A stretch of 37,931 bases of DNA from Anaerorudis sp964444915 (GTDB taxonomy: Bacteria; Bacteroidota; Bacteroidia; Bacteroidales; Dysgonomonadaceae). The stretch spans positions 1 through 37,931 of the forward strand of contig CAYUIY010000008.1 of assembly GCA_964444915.1 (NCBI GenBank), read 5' to 3'. A model generated the notes under the pieces. The model searched no databases. It was not told the DNA's origin and saw nothing but the letters and a program-made list of their open reading frames with translations. A program made the position numbers and the translations under genes. Positions 7,757-16,781 of this stretch are shown here, piece by piece (within the stretch, counting starts at the first letter, position 1; each line of letters starts with the position of its first letter).

Positions 7757-9553
7757 ATGAGGTCAAAATTAAATGATTTATATCATCATTTTTTGTTGTG
7801 GCTGAATCGACATATCAAAGAACGCACATTATTACTTTTTGTCTGTTTTTTGGTAGGCATTGCTACAGCATTGGCCTCTTATATGGTTAAAACCTCTATT
7901 CATTTCATTCAAACATTTCTCACAGAAAATTTTACTCCAACCGGAGCCAACTATTTTTATTTGCTGTATCCTCCTATCGGTTTACTCCTATGCGGACTGT
8001 TTGTAAAACACATTGTCAAAGACGATATCAGCCACGGTGTTACGAAAGTGTTGTATGCCATTTCGCAACGCAAAAGCCGCATAAAACCTCACAACATGTA
8101 CACCTCCATCATTGCGAGTTCTATCACCATCGGTTTTGGCGGATCGGTAGGTGCAGAAGCACCTATCGTACTTACAGGTTCGGCTATTGGTTCAAATTTA
8201 GGACGTTTTTTTAAACTAGATCAACGAAATCTTATGCTTTTAGTGGGATGCGGAGCTGCAGGCGCTATTGCAGGGATTTTCAAAGCACCTATCGCCGGTA
8301 TTTTGTTTGTTATAGAAGTGCTCTTGCTCGACCTCACCATGTCGTCCATTTTGCCATTGTTGGTTACCTCAGTAACAGCTACAACCATTGCTTATTTCCT
8401 TACAGGAATGGATGCGATGTTTGCATTTTCACAAGTAGAACAGTTTACACTTAACAGAATTCCTTACGTCATTGTACTGGGAATCCTCTGCGGATTCTTA
8501 TCCCTCTATGTAACACGCGTAATGATATGGAATGAAAATATCTATCATAAAATCAGCCCGTTCAAAAGATTTCTCATGGGAAGTACCATTCTGAGTATCC
8601 TAATTTTTTTCTTTCCGCCTCTTTATGGCGAAGGGTATAATTCTATCGACATTTTATTGGCAGGCGGCGACAAATACAAAGAATTGATGAATGGTAGTTT
8701 CTTTTATTCCTTATATAATCGGTGGGGAATTATTATATTTCTTTCCCTCATCATTATCTTCAAAATATTTGCCACAAGTGCCACCAACGGTGGTGGAGGA
8801 GTAGGCGGTGTATTTGCTCCCACGCTTTTTTTGGGATGTATTCTTGGATTCGTCTTCTCATACACACTGAATCAGCTTGGATACAGCACCTACCTACCCC
8901 AGGAAAACTTTGCATTGATGGGCATGGCAGGCGTAATGGCAGGCGTAATGCACGCACCACTCACAGGTACCTTCCTTATAGCCGAACTTACCGGTGGATA
9001 CGACCTTTTTCTCCCCTTAATGATTGTTTCAAGTTGTTCCTACGGAACCATTATTGCTTTTGAAAAGCACAATATTTATGCTATCCGATTAGCTAAAAAA
9101 GGAGAGCTAATAACTCACCACAAAGACAAAGCCGTACTCACCTTCCTGAAGGTAGAAGATATTTTGGAAACCGATATTCCTGTTGTGAAACCCGATATGA
9201 CACTGGGAGACATGGTAAAAATCATCTCCAACTCAACACGCAATATTTTCCCGGTGGTAGACGATAAAGGGGTGTTGCTCGGATTGGTCTATCTGAACGA
9301 TATTCGAAACATCATTTTCCGACCTGAACTCTATGACCGCTTCAAGGTTGAAAGGATCATGATAGGGCCTCCTGCCAAAATCAATATCAACATGCCGATG
9401 GAAAAAGTGATGGATATCTTTGAAGATACCAAAGCATGGAATCTCCCTGTAGTGGACGATAATGGAATTTACAAGGGAATTATTTCTCAATCGACCGTAT
9501 TTAACGCTTATAGGGAAATATTATTGGAACACTATTCTGAAATGGATGAGTAA
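7757..9553 (+). CDS. ClC-family chloride channel/transporter with C-terminal CBS pair
   Basis: The 598-residue protein has a roughly 420-residue ClC membrane domain followed by two CBS motifs. The filter segments can be read: GFGGSVGAEAPI (the usual GxEGP region, with a glutamate at the gating-glutamate position) and GVGGVFAPTLFLG (the GxFxP segment). The CBS pair occupies about residues 450-590, with the repeated INxFPVVDD/WNLPVVDD pattern, and probably senses a nucleotide. It would move chloride, possibly in exchange for protons, across the inner membrane. fmt follows after 12 bases. Confidence 0.93.
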   Translation: MRSKLNDLYHHFLLWLNRHIKERTLLLFVCFLVGIATALASYMVKTSIHFIQTFLTENFTPTGANYFYLLYPPIGLLLCGLFVKHIVKDDISHGVTKVLYAISQRKSRIKPHNMYTSIIASSITIGFGGSVGAEAPIVLTGSAIGSNLGRFFKLDQRNLMLLVGCGAAGAIAGIFKAPIAGILFVIEVLLLDLTMSSILPLLVTSVTATTIAYFLTGMDAMFAFSQVEQFTLNRIPYVIVLGILCGFLSLYVTRVMIWNENIYHKISPFKRFLMGSTILSILIFFFPPLYGEGYNSIDILLAGGDKYKELMNGSFFYSLYNRWGIIIFLSLIIIFKIFATSATNGGGGVGGVFAPTLFLGCILGFVFSYTLNQLGYSTYLPQENFALMGMAGVMAGVMHAPLTGTFLIAELTGGYDLFLPLMIVSSCSYGTIIAFEKHNIYAIRLAKKGELITHHKDKAVLTFLKVEDILETDIPVVKPDMTLGDMVKIISNSTRNIFPVVDDKGVLLGLVYLNDIRNIIFRPELYDRFKVERIMIGPPAKININMPMEKVMDIFEDTKAWNLPVVDDNGIYKGIISQSTVFNAYREILLEHYSEMDE

Positions 9554-9565
9554 AATCAGAAGATT

Positions 9566-10537
9566 ATGAAAAAAGAAGATTTACGTATTGTATTTATGGG
9601 AACACCCGAATTTGCGGTGGAATCACTGAAAACATTAGTAGAAAATAGCTATAATGTGGTAGGAGTAATCACCTCACCCGACAAACCTGCCGGAAGAGGG
9701 TATAAAATCCAACAATCGCCGGTAAAGAAATATGCTTTGGAACACGACCTGCTTTTACTACAACCCGAAAAATTGAAAAACGAAGTTTTTTTGAATGAGC
9801 TCCGAAAACTGAAAGCCGATCTACAAATTGTGGTGGCTTTTCGTATGCTCCCTGAAATAGTTTGGAGTATGCCCCCAAAAGGCACCTTTAATCTTCATGC
9901 ATCGTTGCTCCCACAATATCGGGGGGCTGCACCTATCAATTGGGCAATCATCAACGGAGAAAAAGAAACCGGTGTAACTACTTTTTTTCTTTCAAATGAA
10001 ATAGACACAGGGAAAATCATTTTTCAAGAAAAAGTTCCAATTGAAAAAAATGATAATGCACAAACCCTTCACGATAAACTAATGAAGAAAGGAGCAGCTC
10101 TGGTGCTAAAGACGGTCGATGCTATTTTGAACGACACGATTGAAGCTATTCCACAGAATGAATATATTACTCATCAAACCAAACTAAAACCCGCTCCAAA
10201 GATATTCAGAGAAACCTGTAAAATCAACTGGAATCAACCAGCAGAGAACATCTATAACTTTATTCGAGGTTTGTCGCCCTCTCCCGCCGCATGGACAGAG
10301 CTTGAAATAGATGCGAAAAATACCTTGAATCTGAAAATATTTGAAAGTTCAATAAAAAATAGAACACATGATCTACTACCCGGAACAATTGTTACCGATA
10401 ATAAAACTTATCTTGCTGTAGCAGCAAAAGACGGTTTTCTTGAAATTTCCGATATTCAAGCGGCTGGAAAAAAACGAATGAAAATCCGCGATTTTCTTAA
10501 TGGATTTTACATTGCAAATCATTCCATGTTTAAATAA
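9566..10537 (+). CDS. fmt: Methionyl-tRNA formyltransferase
   Basis: The 323-residue length is typical. The N-terminal domain reads IVFMGTPEFAVESL, then the formyl-transfer signature HASLLPQYRGAAPINWA and the downstream GVTTFF and DTG segments. The C-terminal OB-fold domain starts near residue 210. Fmt transfers the formyl group of 10-formyl-THF to initiator Met-tRNA. It ends 5 bases before the convergent DUF3078 gene. Confidence 0.97.
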   Translation: MKKEDLRIVFMGTPEFAVESLKTLVENSYNVVGVITSPDKPAGRGYKIQQSPVKKYALEHDLLLLQPEKLKNEVFLNELRKLKADLQIVVAFRMLPEIVWSMPPKGTFNLHASLLPQYRGAAPINWAIINGEKETGVTTFFLSNEIDTGKIIFQEKVPIEKNDNAQTLHDKLMKKGAALVLKTVDAILNDTIEAIPQNEYITHQTKLKPAPKIFRETCKINWNQPAENIYNFIRGLSPSPAAWTELEIDAKNTLNLKIFESSIKNRTHDLLPGTIVTDNKTYLAVAAKDGFLEISDIQAAGKKRMKIRDFLNGFYIANHSMFK

Positions 10538-10542
10538 TTGAA

Positions 10543-12138
10543 TTACCATTTGTAATTCAACCCAAAACTAACGACTTCGTTAATTTGAAAATATTTAAAA
10601 GTAGGATCAGCAGGAACAGCGTCGTCAAACCGAATGTTAAAATATAACCGCGTCGAAAAATACTGAGTCAGCATCATATTCAATGTGTTTTCAAATTCGG
10701 CTTCCACCATATCGTAACTGGTGAAATATTTAAAGCGGGAGTTCCATGAAATATAACGGTTAATATCGTATGTCATGATGGAAGTAATTGTTGAACCTAT
10801 ATCCAACATCGATTTTTTTCCTTCCCGGATACCATATCTTCCAACGTCCACTTTACTATTCGCCACATATCTATAATTAAGCGAAAAGGGAGAAAGATCC
10901 AGTGTCAAGCGCAATCTTCTGTATCTTACCTCTTTGAATTTTTTATCCAAGCCATACCGCATACCTATTCCGACGTTCACATATAAAGGGGAAAGAAGGG
11001 CAGATCTCAAAGTGGTGGCATTGGGAACATAATTATTGAATAATTGTGATTTTATTTCGGTATTCATGGAATACGACCATTTTTTAATGAATGCATCGAT
11101 ACCCAAATTCCCGTAATAGCGAATCAAGTCTTCCCCTATTTTGTAATTACGAATGGTATCTTCCGGTGAATTGTATATCGAAAACCTCCATTCCAATGTA
11201 TTGTTAAATCGGACATTCTTTTTTTTATAATTTGCCTGAATGACATGATAATTATTGAAATTTAAGTTACTAGTTCCACCTTTATGCCAGTTTTCCGAAA
11301 AATAGTTTTGAGAAAATTGCAAAGAATGTTCACCCGAAAGTATCCAATATTTACGTCCGAACTCCACCGGTTTTATTGGCGGCGCCTCCAATGGAGCAGT
11401 TCTCTCCACTTTAATAAGTTCTTTGAATGGATTAAACTTTTCGATAACGTCTTTTTGTGTATCAACGCGGGGTATCGTATCGAAATGGAACACCGACATT
11501 GTTACCCTTTCAGGATATTGACGCCAATATTGCCTGCGAACTTCATTTATGAACTCCATTTTCTCCAACAGCGGTGCGAATGTATTTTCTGGAGATATCA
11601 ATATTCCTTTATAAGGATCTTCTTCTTTAGGAGGATAAAAAGAAAGGTCATCGGGAAGTATTTTACCTGTAAAAACAACAGGCAAAAATAAAGGATTAAT
11701 AATCACGGTGTCTTTAAAAGTCAGATTACCCAAATCGGGACTTCTGAATAAACTGTCCGGGAGCTCTAACGTACCGTTTTTTTTTCGCACGTATAAAGAA
11801 TCCAGAAAATTTGTTCTTTGCTTTTTTACCGTAGTAGAACGAGAAGCATCCGCGCGACGAACCATCGTATCTCGAAAATTAACGTTTTCTCGCGAGTCGA
11901 TTACACCTTGTAGTTTAACACTATCTTGAAAAGTATCCGAACCAGGAAGAACAAATGTTTCTTCCCCACCCTCAACCACTTTCTTCATTTGCTTTTCTAC
12001 ATCGGTAATCGTATTAAACACATCGAGACTATCCAAAACACCAAGAATATTAGCTGCTTGAACCGAATTATGCAATTCGGATCCACATAAAAATAAGGAA
12101 TACATCCAGACAGCGAAAAGCACTAATATATGTTTCAT
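10543..12138 (-). CDS. DUF3078-type outer-membrane protein with signal peptide
   Basis: The protein (about 531 residues from the ATG at 12138) begins with a signal peptide (KHILVLFAVWMYSLFLCG). A low-complexity, Asp/Thr-rich middle part (about residues 30-260) is followed by a C-terminal half of alternating aromatic residues (SQNYFSENWHKGG onward) that matches what I remember of DUF3078. The last residue block, FGLNYKW, resembles the terminal beta strand of an outer-membrane barrel. An upstream TTG/ATG extension to 12204 is rejected because that region is the promoter. Function is unknown; an envelope role is inferred. Confidence 0.8.
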   Translation of the reverse strand: MKHILVLFAVWMYSLFLCGSELHNSVQAANILGVLDSLDVFNTITDVEKQMKKVVEGGEETFVLPGSDTFQDSVKLQGVIDSRENVNFRDTMVRRADASRSTTVKKQRTNFLDSLYVRKKNGTLELPDSLFRSPDLGNLTFKDTVIINPLFLPVVFTGKILPDDLSFYPPKEEDPYKGILISPENTFAPLLEKMEFINEVRRQYWRQYPERVTMSVFHFDTIPRVDTQKDVIEKFNPFKELIKVERTAPLEAPPIKPVEFGRKYWILSGEHSLQFSQNYFSENWHKGGTSNLNFNNYHVIQANYKKKNVRFNNTLEWRFSIYNSPEDTIRNYKIGEDLIRYYGNLGIDAFIKKWSYSMNTEIKSQLFNNYVPNATTLRSALLSPLYVNVGIGMRYGLDKKFKEVRYRRLRLTLDLSPFSLNYRYVANSKVDVGRYGIREGKKSMLDIGSTITSIMTYDINRYISWNSRFKYFTSYDMVEAEFENTLNMMLTQYFSTRLYFNIRFDDAVPADPTFKYFQINEVVSFGLNYKW

Positions 12139-12179
12139 CTCGAGGCATTTTTTTAACTGCAACACCATTTTGCAATACA

Positions 12180-12209
12180 CAAAGTTATAAAAAAACTTCA
12201 GCAAACAAA
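12180..12209 (-). promoter_or_regulatory. Bacteroidota promoter for the DUF3078 gene
   Basis: On the minus strand TTTG (12209-12206) and TAACTTTG (12187-12180) are separated by 18 bases. It overlaps the longer alternative reading-frame start, so the ATG at 12138 is used. Confidence 0.7.
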
Positions 12210-12235
12210 TTGAGAGTCTATAATTGCTAAAAAAT

Positions 12236-12273
12236 AAAGGGGAGCCGTTACCTTCATTCGTATTCTCCCCTTT
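12236..12273 (-). terminator. Rho-independent terminator after guaB
   Basis: AAAGGGGAG and CTCCCCTTT form a 9-bp stem around a 20-base loop. On the minus strand the stem is followed by ATTTTTTAG, and it lies about 35 bases after the guaB stop. Confidence 0.85.
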
Positions 12274-12307
12274 TCTGTTTGTTATGTTATGCGTGAAACC
12301 CTAAATC

Positions 12308-13786
12308 CTACTCAATCTCGCGACTGTAATTAGGAGCCTCACGCGTAATCATGACACTATGCGGATGACTTTCGATATACCCGGCAGCAGTAATACGCGT
12401 AAATTTGGCTTCATGAAGCTTTTCGATATTCTCGGCCCCACAATACCCCATCCCGGTACGTAAGCCTCCAACCAACTGATAAACAACTTCCTGAAGCGTA
12501 CCTTTGAATGGCACACGTGCTTCAATCCCTTCAGGAACAAATTTCTTGACATCGTCTTCCATTTCTTGGAAATAACGATCTTTCGAGCCTTTTTGCATGG
12601 CAGGAAGTGATCCCATGCCACGATAGAGTTTGAATTTGCGTCCGTTAAAAATGATGGTTTCTCCCGGAGATTCTTCCGTTCCTGCCAACAACGACCCCAT
12701 CATTATCGACGAAGCACCTGCTGCCAAAGCCTTTACGATATCGCCCGAATAACGCACTCCCCCATCGGCAATTATAGGAATTCCTGTTCCTTGCAATGCT
12801 TTTGCAACGTCATAAATAGCCGTAACTTGCGGCACGCCTATTCCGGCTATAATGCGGGTTGTACAAATAGAACCCGGACCGATACCCACTTTCACTGCAT
12901 CGGCTCCGGCATCGGCCAAAAACTTTGCCGCATCGGCCGTAGCAATATTGCCAACAATCACATCGATATCGGGGAACGCTTTTTTTACCCGTTTCAGCAT
13001 ATCGCACACGCTTTTTGAATGAGCGTGAGCAGTATCGATAACAATAGCATCAACCCCTGCCTCAATCAATGCGACGGCTCTTTCGAAAGAATCCACGGCT
13101 ATCCCGATAGCTGCTGCCACACGCAACCGCCCTTGTTTATCCTTGCATGCGTAAGGCTTATCTTTGGCTTTGGTAATATCTTTATAGGTAATTAGCCCGA
13201 TAAGTTTGTTTTCGGCATCCACTACCGGCAACTTCTCAATTTTGTATTGCTGCAAAATATCGGCAGCAGATTCCAAATCGGTCGATTGATCGGTAGTGAC
13301 CAAATTATCTTTCGTCATTACCTCATCGATGCGTTTATTCATATCGCGCTGAAAACGAAGATCGCGATTTGTAACAATTCCTACTAATCGATTTTCGTCA
13401 TCTACTACCGGAATTCCACCAATTTTAAATTCAGACATCAAAGCCAAGGCATCGCCAACTGTTTTCTCGGGCGTAATAGTAATAGGATCAATAATCATCC
13501 CATTTTCGGCACGCTTAACAATTTTTACCTGCTTGGCCTGCTCTTCAATTGTCATATTCTTGTGAATTACTCCTATACCACCTTCACGGGCAATGGCAAT
13601 TGCCATCATTGTTTCCGTTACAGTATCCATAGCGGCAGAAACCATTGGGATATTTAATGAAATATTACGGGAAAAAGCGGTGGTCAAATTGACATCACAC
13701 GGAAGTACTTGGGAGTAAGCGGGGACTAACAAAAGATCATCAAAAGTCAGTCCATCCATCATAATTTTATCTGCAATAAACGACAT
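12308..13786 (-). CDS. guaB: IMP dehydrogenase
   Basis: The 492-residue protein has the classical order: a TIM-barrel start (LTFDDLLLVPAYS), two CBS motifs (about residues 95-205: IGGIPVVDDENRLVGIV and IEKLPVVDAENKLIGLI), then the catalytic loop GPGSICTTRI with the nucleophilic cysteine near residue 308, and the flap region YRGMGS. It oxidises IMP to XMP, the committed step of GMP synthesis. It has its own candidate -7 element and terminator, so it is probably a single-gene unit. Confidence 0.97.
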   Translation of the reverse strand: MSFIADKIMMDGLTFDDLLLVPAYSQVLPCDVNLTTAFSRNISLNIPMVSAAMDTVTETMMAIAIAREGGIGVIHKNMTIEEQAKQVKIVKRAENGMIIDPITITPEKTVGDALALMSEFKIGGIPVVDDENRLVGIVTNRDLRFQRDMNKRIDEVMTKDNLVTTDQSTDLESAADILQQYKIEKLPVVDAENKLIGLITYKDITKAKDKPYACKDKQGRLRVAAAIGIAVDSFERAVALIEAGVDAIVIDTAHAHSKSVCDMLKRVKKAFPDIDVIVGNIATADAAKFLADAGADAVKVGIGPGSICTTRIIAGIGVPQVTAIYDVAKALQGTGIPIIADGGVRYSGDIVKALAAGASSIMMGSLLAGTEESPGETIIFNGRKFKLYRGMGSLPAMQKGSKDRYFQEMEDDVKKFVPEGIEARVPFKGTLQEVVYQLVGGLRTGMGYCGAENIEKLHEAKFTRITAAGYIESHPHSVMITREAPNYSREIE

Positions 13787-13817
13787 AAGTATATACTTTT
13801 TCTTAATTTATTGCATG

Positions 13818-13825
13818 CAAAAGTA
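13818..13825 (-). promoter_or_regulatory. Candidate -7 element for guaB
   Basis: The minus strand reads TACTTTTG (TAnnTTTG) about 30 bases before the ATG. No TTTG is seen at -33. Confidence 0.5.
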
Positions 13826-13960
13826 ATTGTTTTTATGGAAATAAGCATCATTTAAGACGTTAATTTTTATTTCCCGAGAAAATCCAATCGCTTGCAGAAT
13901 TATAAATATTTTTGATATGCAATAGAAGGTTATACGTTTTTTTATTGTTCAAGAAAGCCA

Positions 13961-13968
13961 TACATTTG
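13961..13968 (+). promoter_or_regulatory. Candidate -7 element for the peroxiredoxin gene
   Basis: TACATTTG matches TAnnTTTG and would start a message about 40 bases before the ATG. The -33 position is T-rich but lacks a clear TTTG. Confidence 0.5.
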
Positions 13969-14014
13969 AATTACAAAACGAATCGCAAATAAACAATTAA
14001 ACAATTCAAGAATT

Positions 14015-14662
14015 ATGTCAGTACTAGTTGGAAAAAAAGCCCCTGTATTTTGGGCTCCGGCAGTTGTAAATGGATCAGAAATAGAAGAAAACTTTTCTCT
14101 TAATCGGTATGTAGGAAAAAAATATGTGGTTTTCTTCTTCTATCCTGCCGATTTCACTTTTGTATGTCCCACAGAAATTATTGCATTTCAAGAAAGAATA
14201 ACCGAATTTGAAAAAAGAAACACAGTAATAGTAGGCGCCTCAACCGATTCTGCAACCACCCACTGGAAATGGCTACAAACACCGCAAAATGAGGGGGGAA
14301 TAAAGGGAGTAACATATCCTCTGGTAGCCGATCATGCGTTGACGATCTCGATGCAGTATGATGTTCTTGCGGGTAAATACGAAATAGACGAATTTGGAAA
14401 TCCCATTTTCAAAGGCTCACCGGAAGCATATCGCGGACTATTCCTAATTGACAAGGACGGGGTTGTTCGTCATCAAGTAGTAAACGATATGCAATTAGGA
14501 CGCAGTGTTGACGAAGTGCTTCGCATGATCGATGCGCTGCAATATACCGAAAAATATGGCGAAGTTTGTCCTGCCAACTGGCACAAGGGCGAGAAAGGAT
14601 TAGAACCTACTCACAAAGGCATTTCTTCTTACCTTTCGGAGAAAGAGGAAAAAAGAAAATAA
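14015..14662 (+). CDS. Peroxiredoxin, typical 2-Cys (AhpC/TSA family)
   Basis: The 215-residue protein has the peroxidatic Cys51 in DFTFVCPTE and a resolving Cys185 in GEVCPANW, followed by a C-terminal extension. This is the typical 2-Cys, AhpC-type arrangement. It reduces hydrogen peroxide, peroxynitrite and organic peroxides, recycled by AhpF or thioredoxin; no AhpF gene is adjacent, so the reductant is unknown. It is monocistronic, converging with the palmitoyltransferase gene. Confidence 0.93.
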   Translation: MSVLVGKKAPVFWAPAVVNGSEIEENFSLNRYVGKKYVVFFFYPADFTFVCPTEIIAFQERITEFEKRNTVIVGASTDSATTHWKWLQTPQNEGGIKGVTYPLVADHALTISMQYDVLAGKYEIDEFGNPIFKGSPEAYRGLFLIDKDGVVRHQVVNDMQLGRSVDEVLRMIDALQYTEKYGEVCPANWHKGEKGLEPTHKGISSYLSEKEEKRK

Positions 14663-14736
14663 AAAATTCTCAATCTATTCTATTATAAACAATGACTAAG
14701 GCTGGACATAAATAATTCCTAACTCATCATTTTCTC

Positions 14737-15957
14737 TTATTCCAATACTTCCATTTCCCTAAATATTTTCTCGATATGATCTATCGCATAATCAATCTGC
14801 TCAAAAGTATGAGTAGCCATAAGTGAAAAGCGAATCAACGTATCGTTGGGAGAAACAGCAGGCGGCACTACCGGATTCACAAAGATACCCTCTTCGAAAA
14901 GCATTTTTGTGATGGTAAATGTCTTATTGTCGTCCCTAATATATAAAGGTATGATCGGGCTGGCAGTAGGTCCCACTTCAAAGCCTCTTTCTTTAAACTG
15001 CTCTATAGCATAATTGGTTAAATTCCACAGACGTTTGATGCGTTCGGGTTCGGACTTCAAAACATCCAAAGCAGCCGATGCAGCAGCTGTAGCAGCAGGT
15101 GTGATACTTGCACTAAAAATATAAGGTCGGGCATTGTGCCTCAAATAATTTATTACAGGGTACTCCCCTGCAATAAATCCTCCAATAGAGGCCAGTGATT
15201 TGCTAAATGTCCCCATTATCAAATCAACCTCGTCAAGTAAACCAAAATGATCGCAAACACCTTTGCCACTATAATTAGCTCCCAATACGCCAATTCCATG
15301 AGCCTCATCAACCATGATATTGGCATTATATTTTTTCGCCAGTCTTACAATTTCGGGAAGATTAGCCAAATCGCCCTCCATGCTAAAAACTCCATCCACA
15401 ACAATTAGTTTTACTTTTGTGGGATCACATCGCCTAAGCTGCCTTTCGAGCGATTTCATGTCGTTATGGCGAAATTTATACTTAGTTGAAAAAGAAACTC
15501 TTCCACCTTCAATAATGGAAGCATGATCTCTTTCATCCCATAAAATATAATCGTCTCGTCCGGTCACACAAGATATCACCCCTTCATTTACAGAAAAACC
15601 AGTTGAAAATACAAGAGCATCTTCTTTATCAACAAAATCCGCCAATTTTTTCTCTAATTCGATGTGTATGTCTAAGGTGCCATTTAAGAAACGGGAACCA
15701 GCCATTCCGGTTCCGTACTTTTTTGTAGCCTCAACAGCAGCCTTCTTAACTTTTGGATGATTGGTTAACCCCAAATAAGCATTAGACCCAAACATCAGGA
15801 CTTTCTTACCATTTATAGTAACCATAGTATCCTGATCGCTTTCGATAACCCGAAAATAGGGATATATGCCCGCCGCTTTGAATTTCTGCGGGACATCATA
15901 TTTCATCATTTTTTCTCTTAACAGATTCATTCGATAATTATTAGATGTTTTTCCCAT
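14737..15957 (-). CDS. spt: Serine palmitoyltransferase (alpha-oxoamine synthase)
   Basis: The 406-residue PLP enzyme of the alpha-oxoamine synthase family has MFGSNAYLGLTNHPKV near residue 60, VFSTGFSVNEGV, VDEAHGIGVLG and the PLP-lysine segment GTFSKSLASIGG (about K253). The whole resembles, as I remember it, the Bacteroides serine palmitoyltransferase much more closely than glycine C-acetyltransferase (KBL). It would condense serine with an acyl-CoA to make 3-ketosphinganine, the first step of the sphingolipids found in Bacteroidales. KBL or 8-amino-7-oxononanoate synthase is the alternative; no biotin or threonine-degradation gene is next to it. Confidence 0.75.
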   Translation of the reverse strand: MGKTSNNYRMNLLREKMMKYDVPQKFKAAGIYPYFRVIESDQDTMVTINGKKVLMFGSNAYLGLTNHPKVKKAAVEATKKYGTGMAGSRFLNGTLDIHIELEKKLADFVDKEDALVFSTGFSVNEGVISCVTGRDDYILWDERDHASIIEGGRVSFSTKYKFRHNDMKSLERQLRRCDPTKVKLIVVDGVFSMEGDLANLPEIVRLAKKYNANIMVDEAHGIGVLGANYSGKGVCDHFGLLDEVDLIMGTFSKSLASIGGFIAGEYPVINYLRHNARPYIFSASITPAATAAASAALDVLKSEPERIKRLWNLTNYAIEQFKERGFEVGPTASPIIPLYIRDDNKTFTITKMLFEEGIFVNPVVPPAVSPNDTLIRFSLMATHTFEQIDYAIDHIEKIFREMEVLE

Positions 15958-16251
15958 TTTTATCTACCCTCAAAAAAATCATCTGTCATGTCAGGATAGA
16001 GTTTATATTGAAAATGTAGAATGCAAAGATAATAATAAATTCATATTTCGTCCTCAATTATTTTTTAATTTATGGATTAAGAACACTCATCATCAACCTC
16101 AAAAGCCGTTGCATTGCTCCAAAAAATGAAAGGTTTTCCCTCATTGTATAAAACACTTTTTGAAAATATACAAACATTTTTCTCGCTTACACGTTATTAT
16201 AACATATAACTAAATAATTCAACCCATCCTATTCATCTTAACAAACTCATT
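15958..16251. other. Divergent intergenic region between spt and ferritin
   Basis: This AT-rich gap of nearly 300 bases holds the candidate spt -7 element at 16024-16031. I see no open frame, no strong hairpin and no TAnnTTTG for the ferritin gene. Confidence 0.5.
16024..16031 (-). promoter_or_regulatory. Candidate -7 element for spt
   Basis: The minus strand reads TATCTTTG. An ATTG 23 bases upstream could be a weak -33 element. Confidence 0.45.
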
Positions 16252-16740
16252 ATGCTAAGTAAAAATTTAGAAAGCGCATTAAACAAACAGATTAACGCCG
16301 AATTTTGGTCGGCATATCTTTATTTATCCATGTCAATCCACTTTGCCACAGAAGGATTAAACGGTGTAGCAAACTGGTTTAAAATCCAATTTAAAGAAGA
16401 GCAAGATCATGCTTTAAAAATCATTGATTATGTAATCTCTCGCGAAGGGAGAGTGGAATTAGCTCCTATCGAAAAAGTGTCAACAAAATGGGAATCGCTC
16501 TTGGCGGCTTTTCTTGACACTTTGGAACACGAAAAAGTAGTCACGGCACGCATCCACGAAATTGTGGCAATAGCACGAGAAGAAAAAGATTTTGCCACCG
16601 AAAACATGCTTCAATGGTTTGTAAACGAACAAGTGGAAGAGGAAGAAACAGCACAAAAGATCATTGATGCATTAAAATTGATAGGGAACAACGGGATAGG
16701 CATTTACTTGATAGATAAAGAATTGGGAAAACGCGCTTAA
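16252..16740 (+). CDS. ftnA: Bacterial non-heme ferritin
   Basis: The 162-residue four-helix protein begins MLSKNLESALNKQINAEFWS and carries ferroxidase residues in YLYLSM, FKEEQDHALKI and NEQVEEEETAQKI. It would oxidise Fe(II) and store iron in a 24-mer shell. Length and motif order are those of FtnA, without a heme-binding Met of bacterioferritin type that I can see. The TraB-like gene follows after 41 bases and may be cotranscribed. Confidence 0.94.
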   Translation: MLSKNLESALNKQINAEFWSAYLYLSMSIHFATEGLNGVANWFKIQFKEEQDHALKIIDYVISREGRVELAPIEKVSTKWESLLAAFLDTLEHEKVVTARIHEIVAIAREEKDFATENMLQWFVNEQVEEEETAQKIIDALKLIGNNGIGIYLIDKELGKRA

Positions 16741-16781
16741 TACACTTCTAACTTCTGTCAAATAAATTACCCCATTTCGAA

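Noticed and set aside
12139..12204. N-terminal extension of the DUF3078 protein
   Set aside because: The extension covers the promoter and the downstream ATG gives a proper signal peptide.
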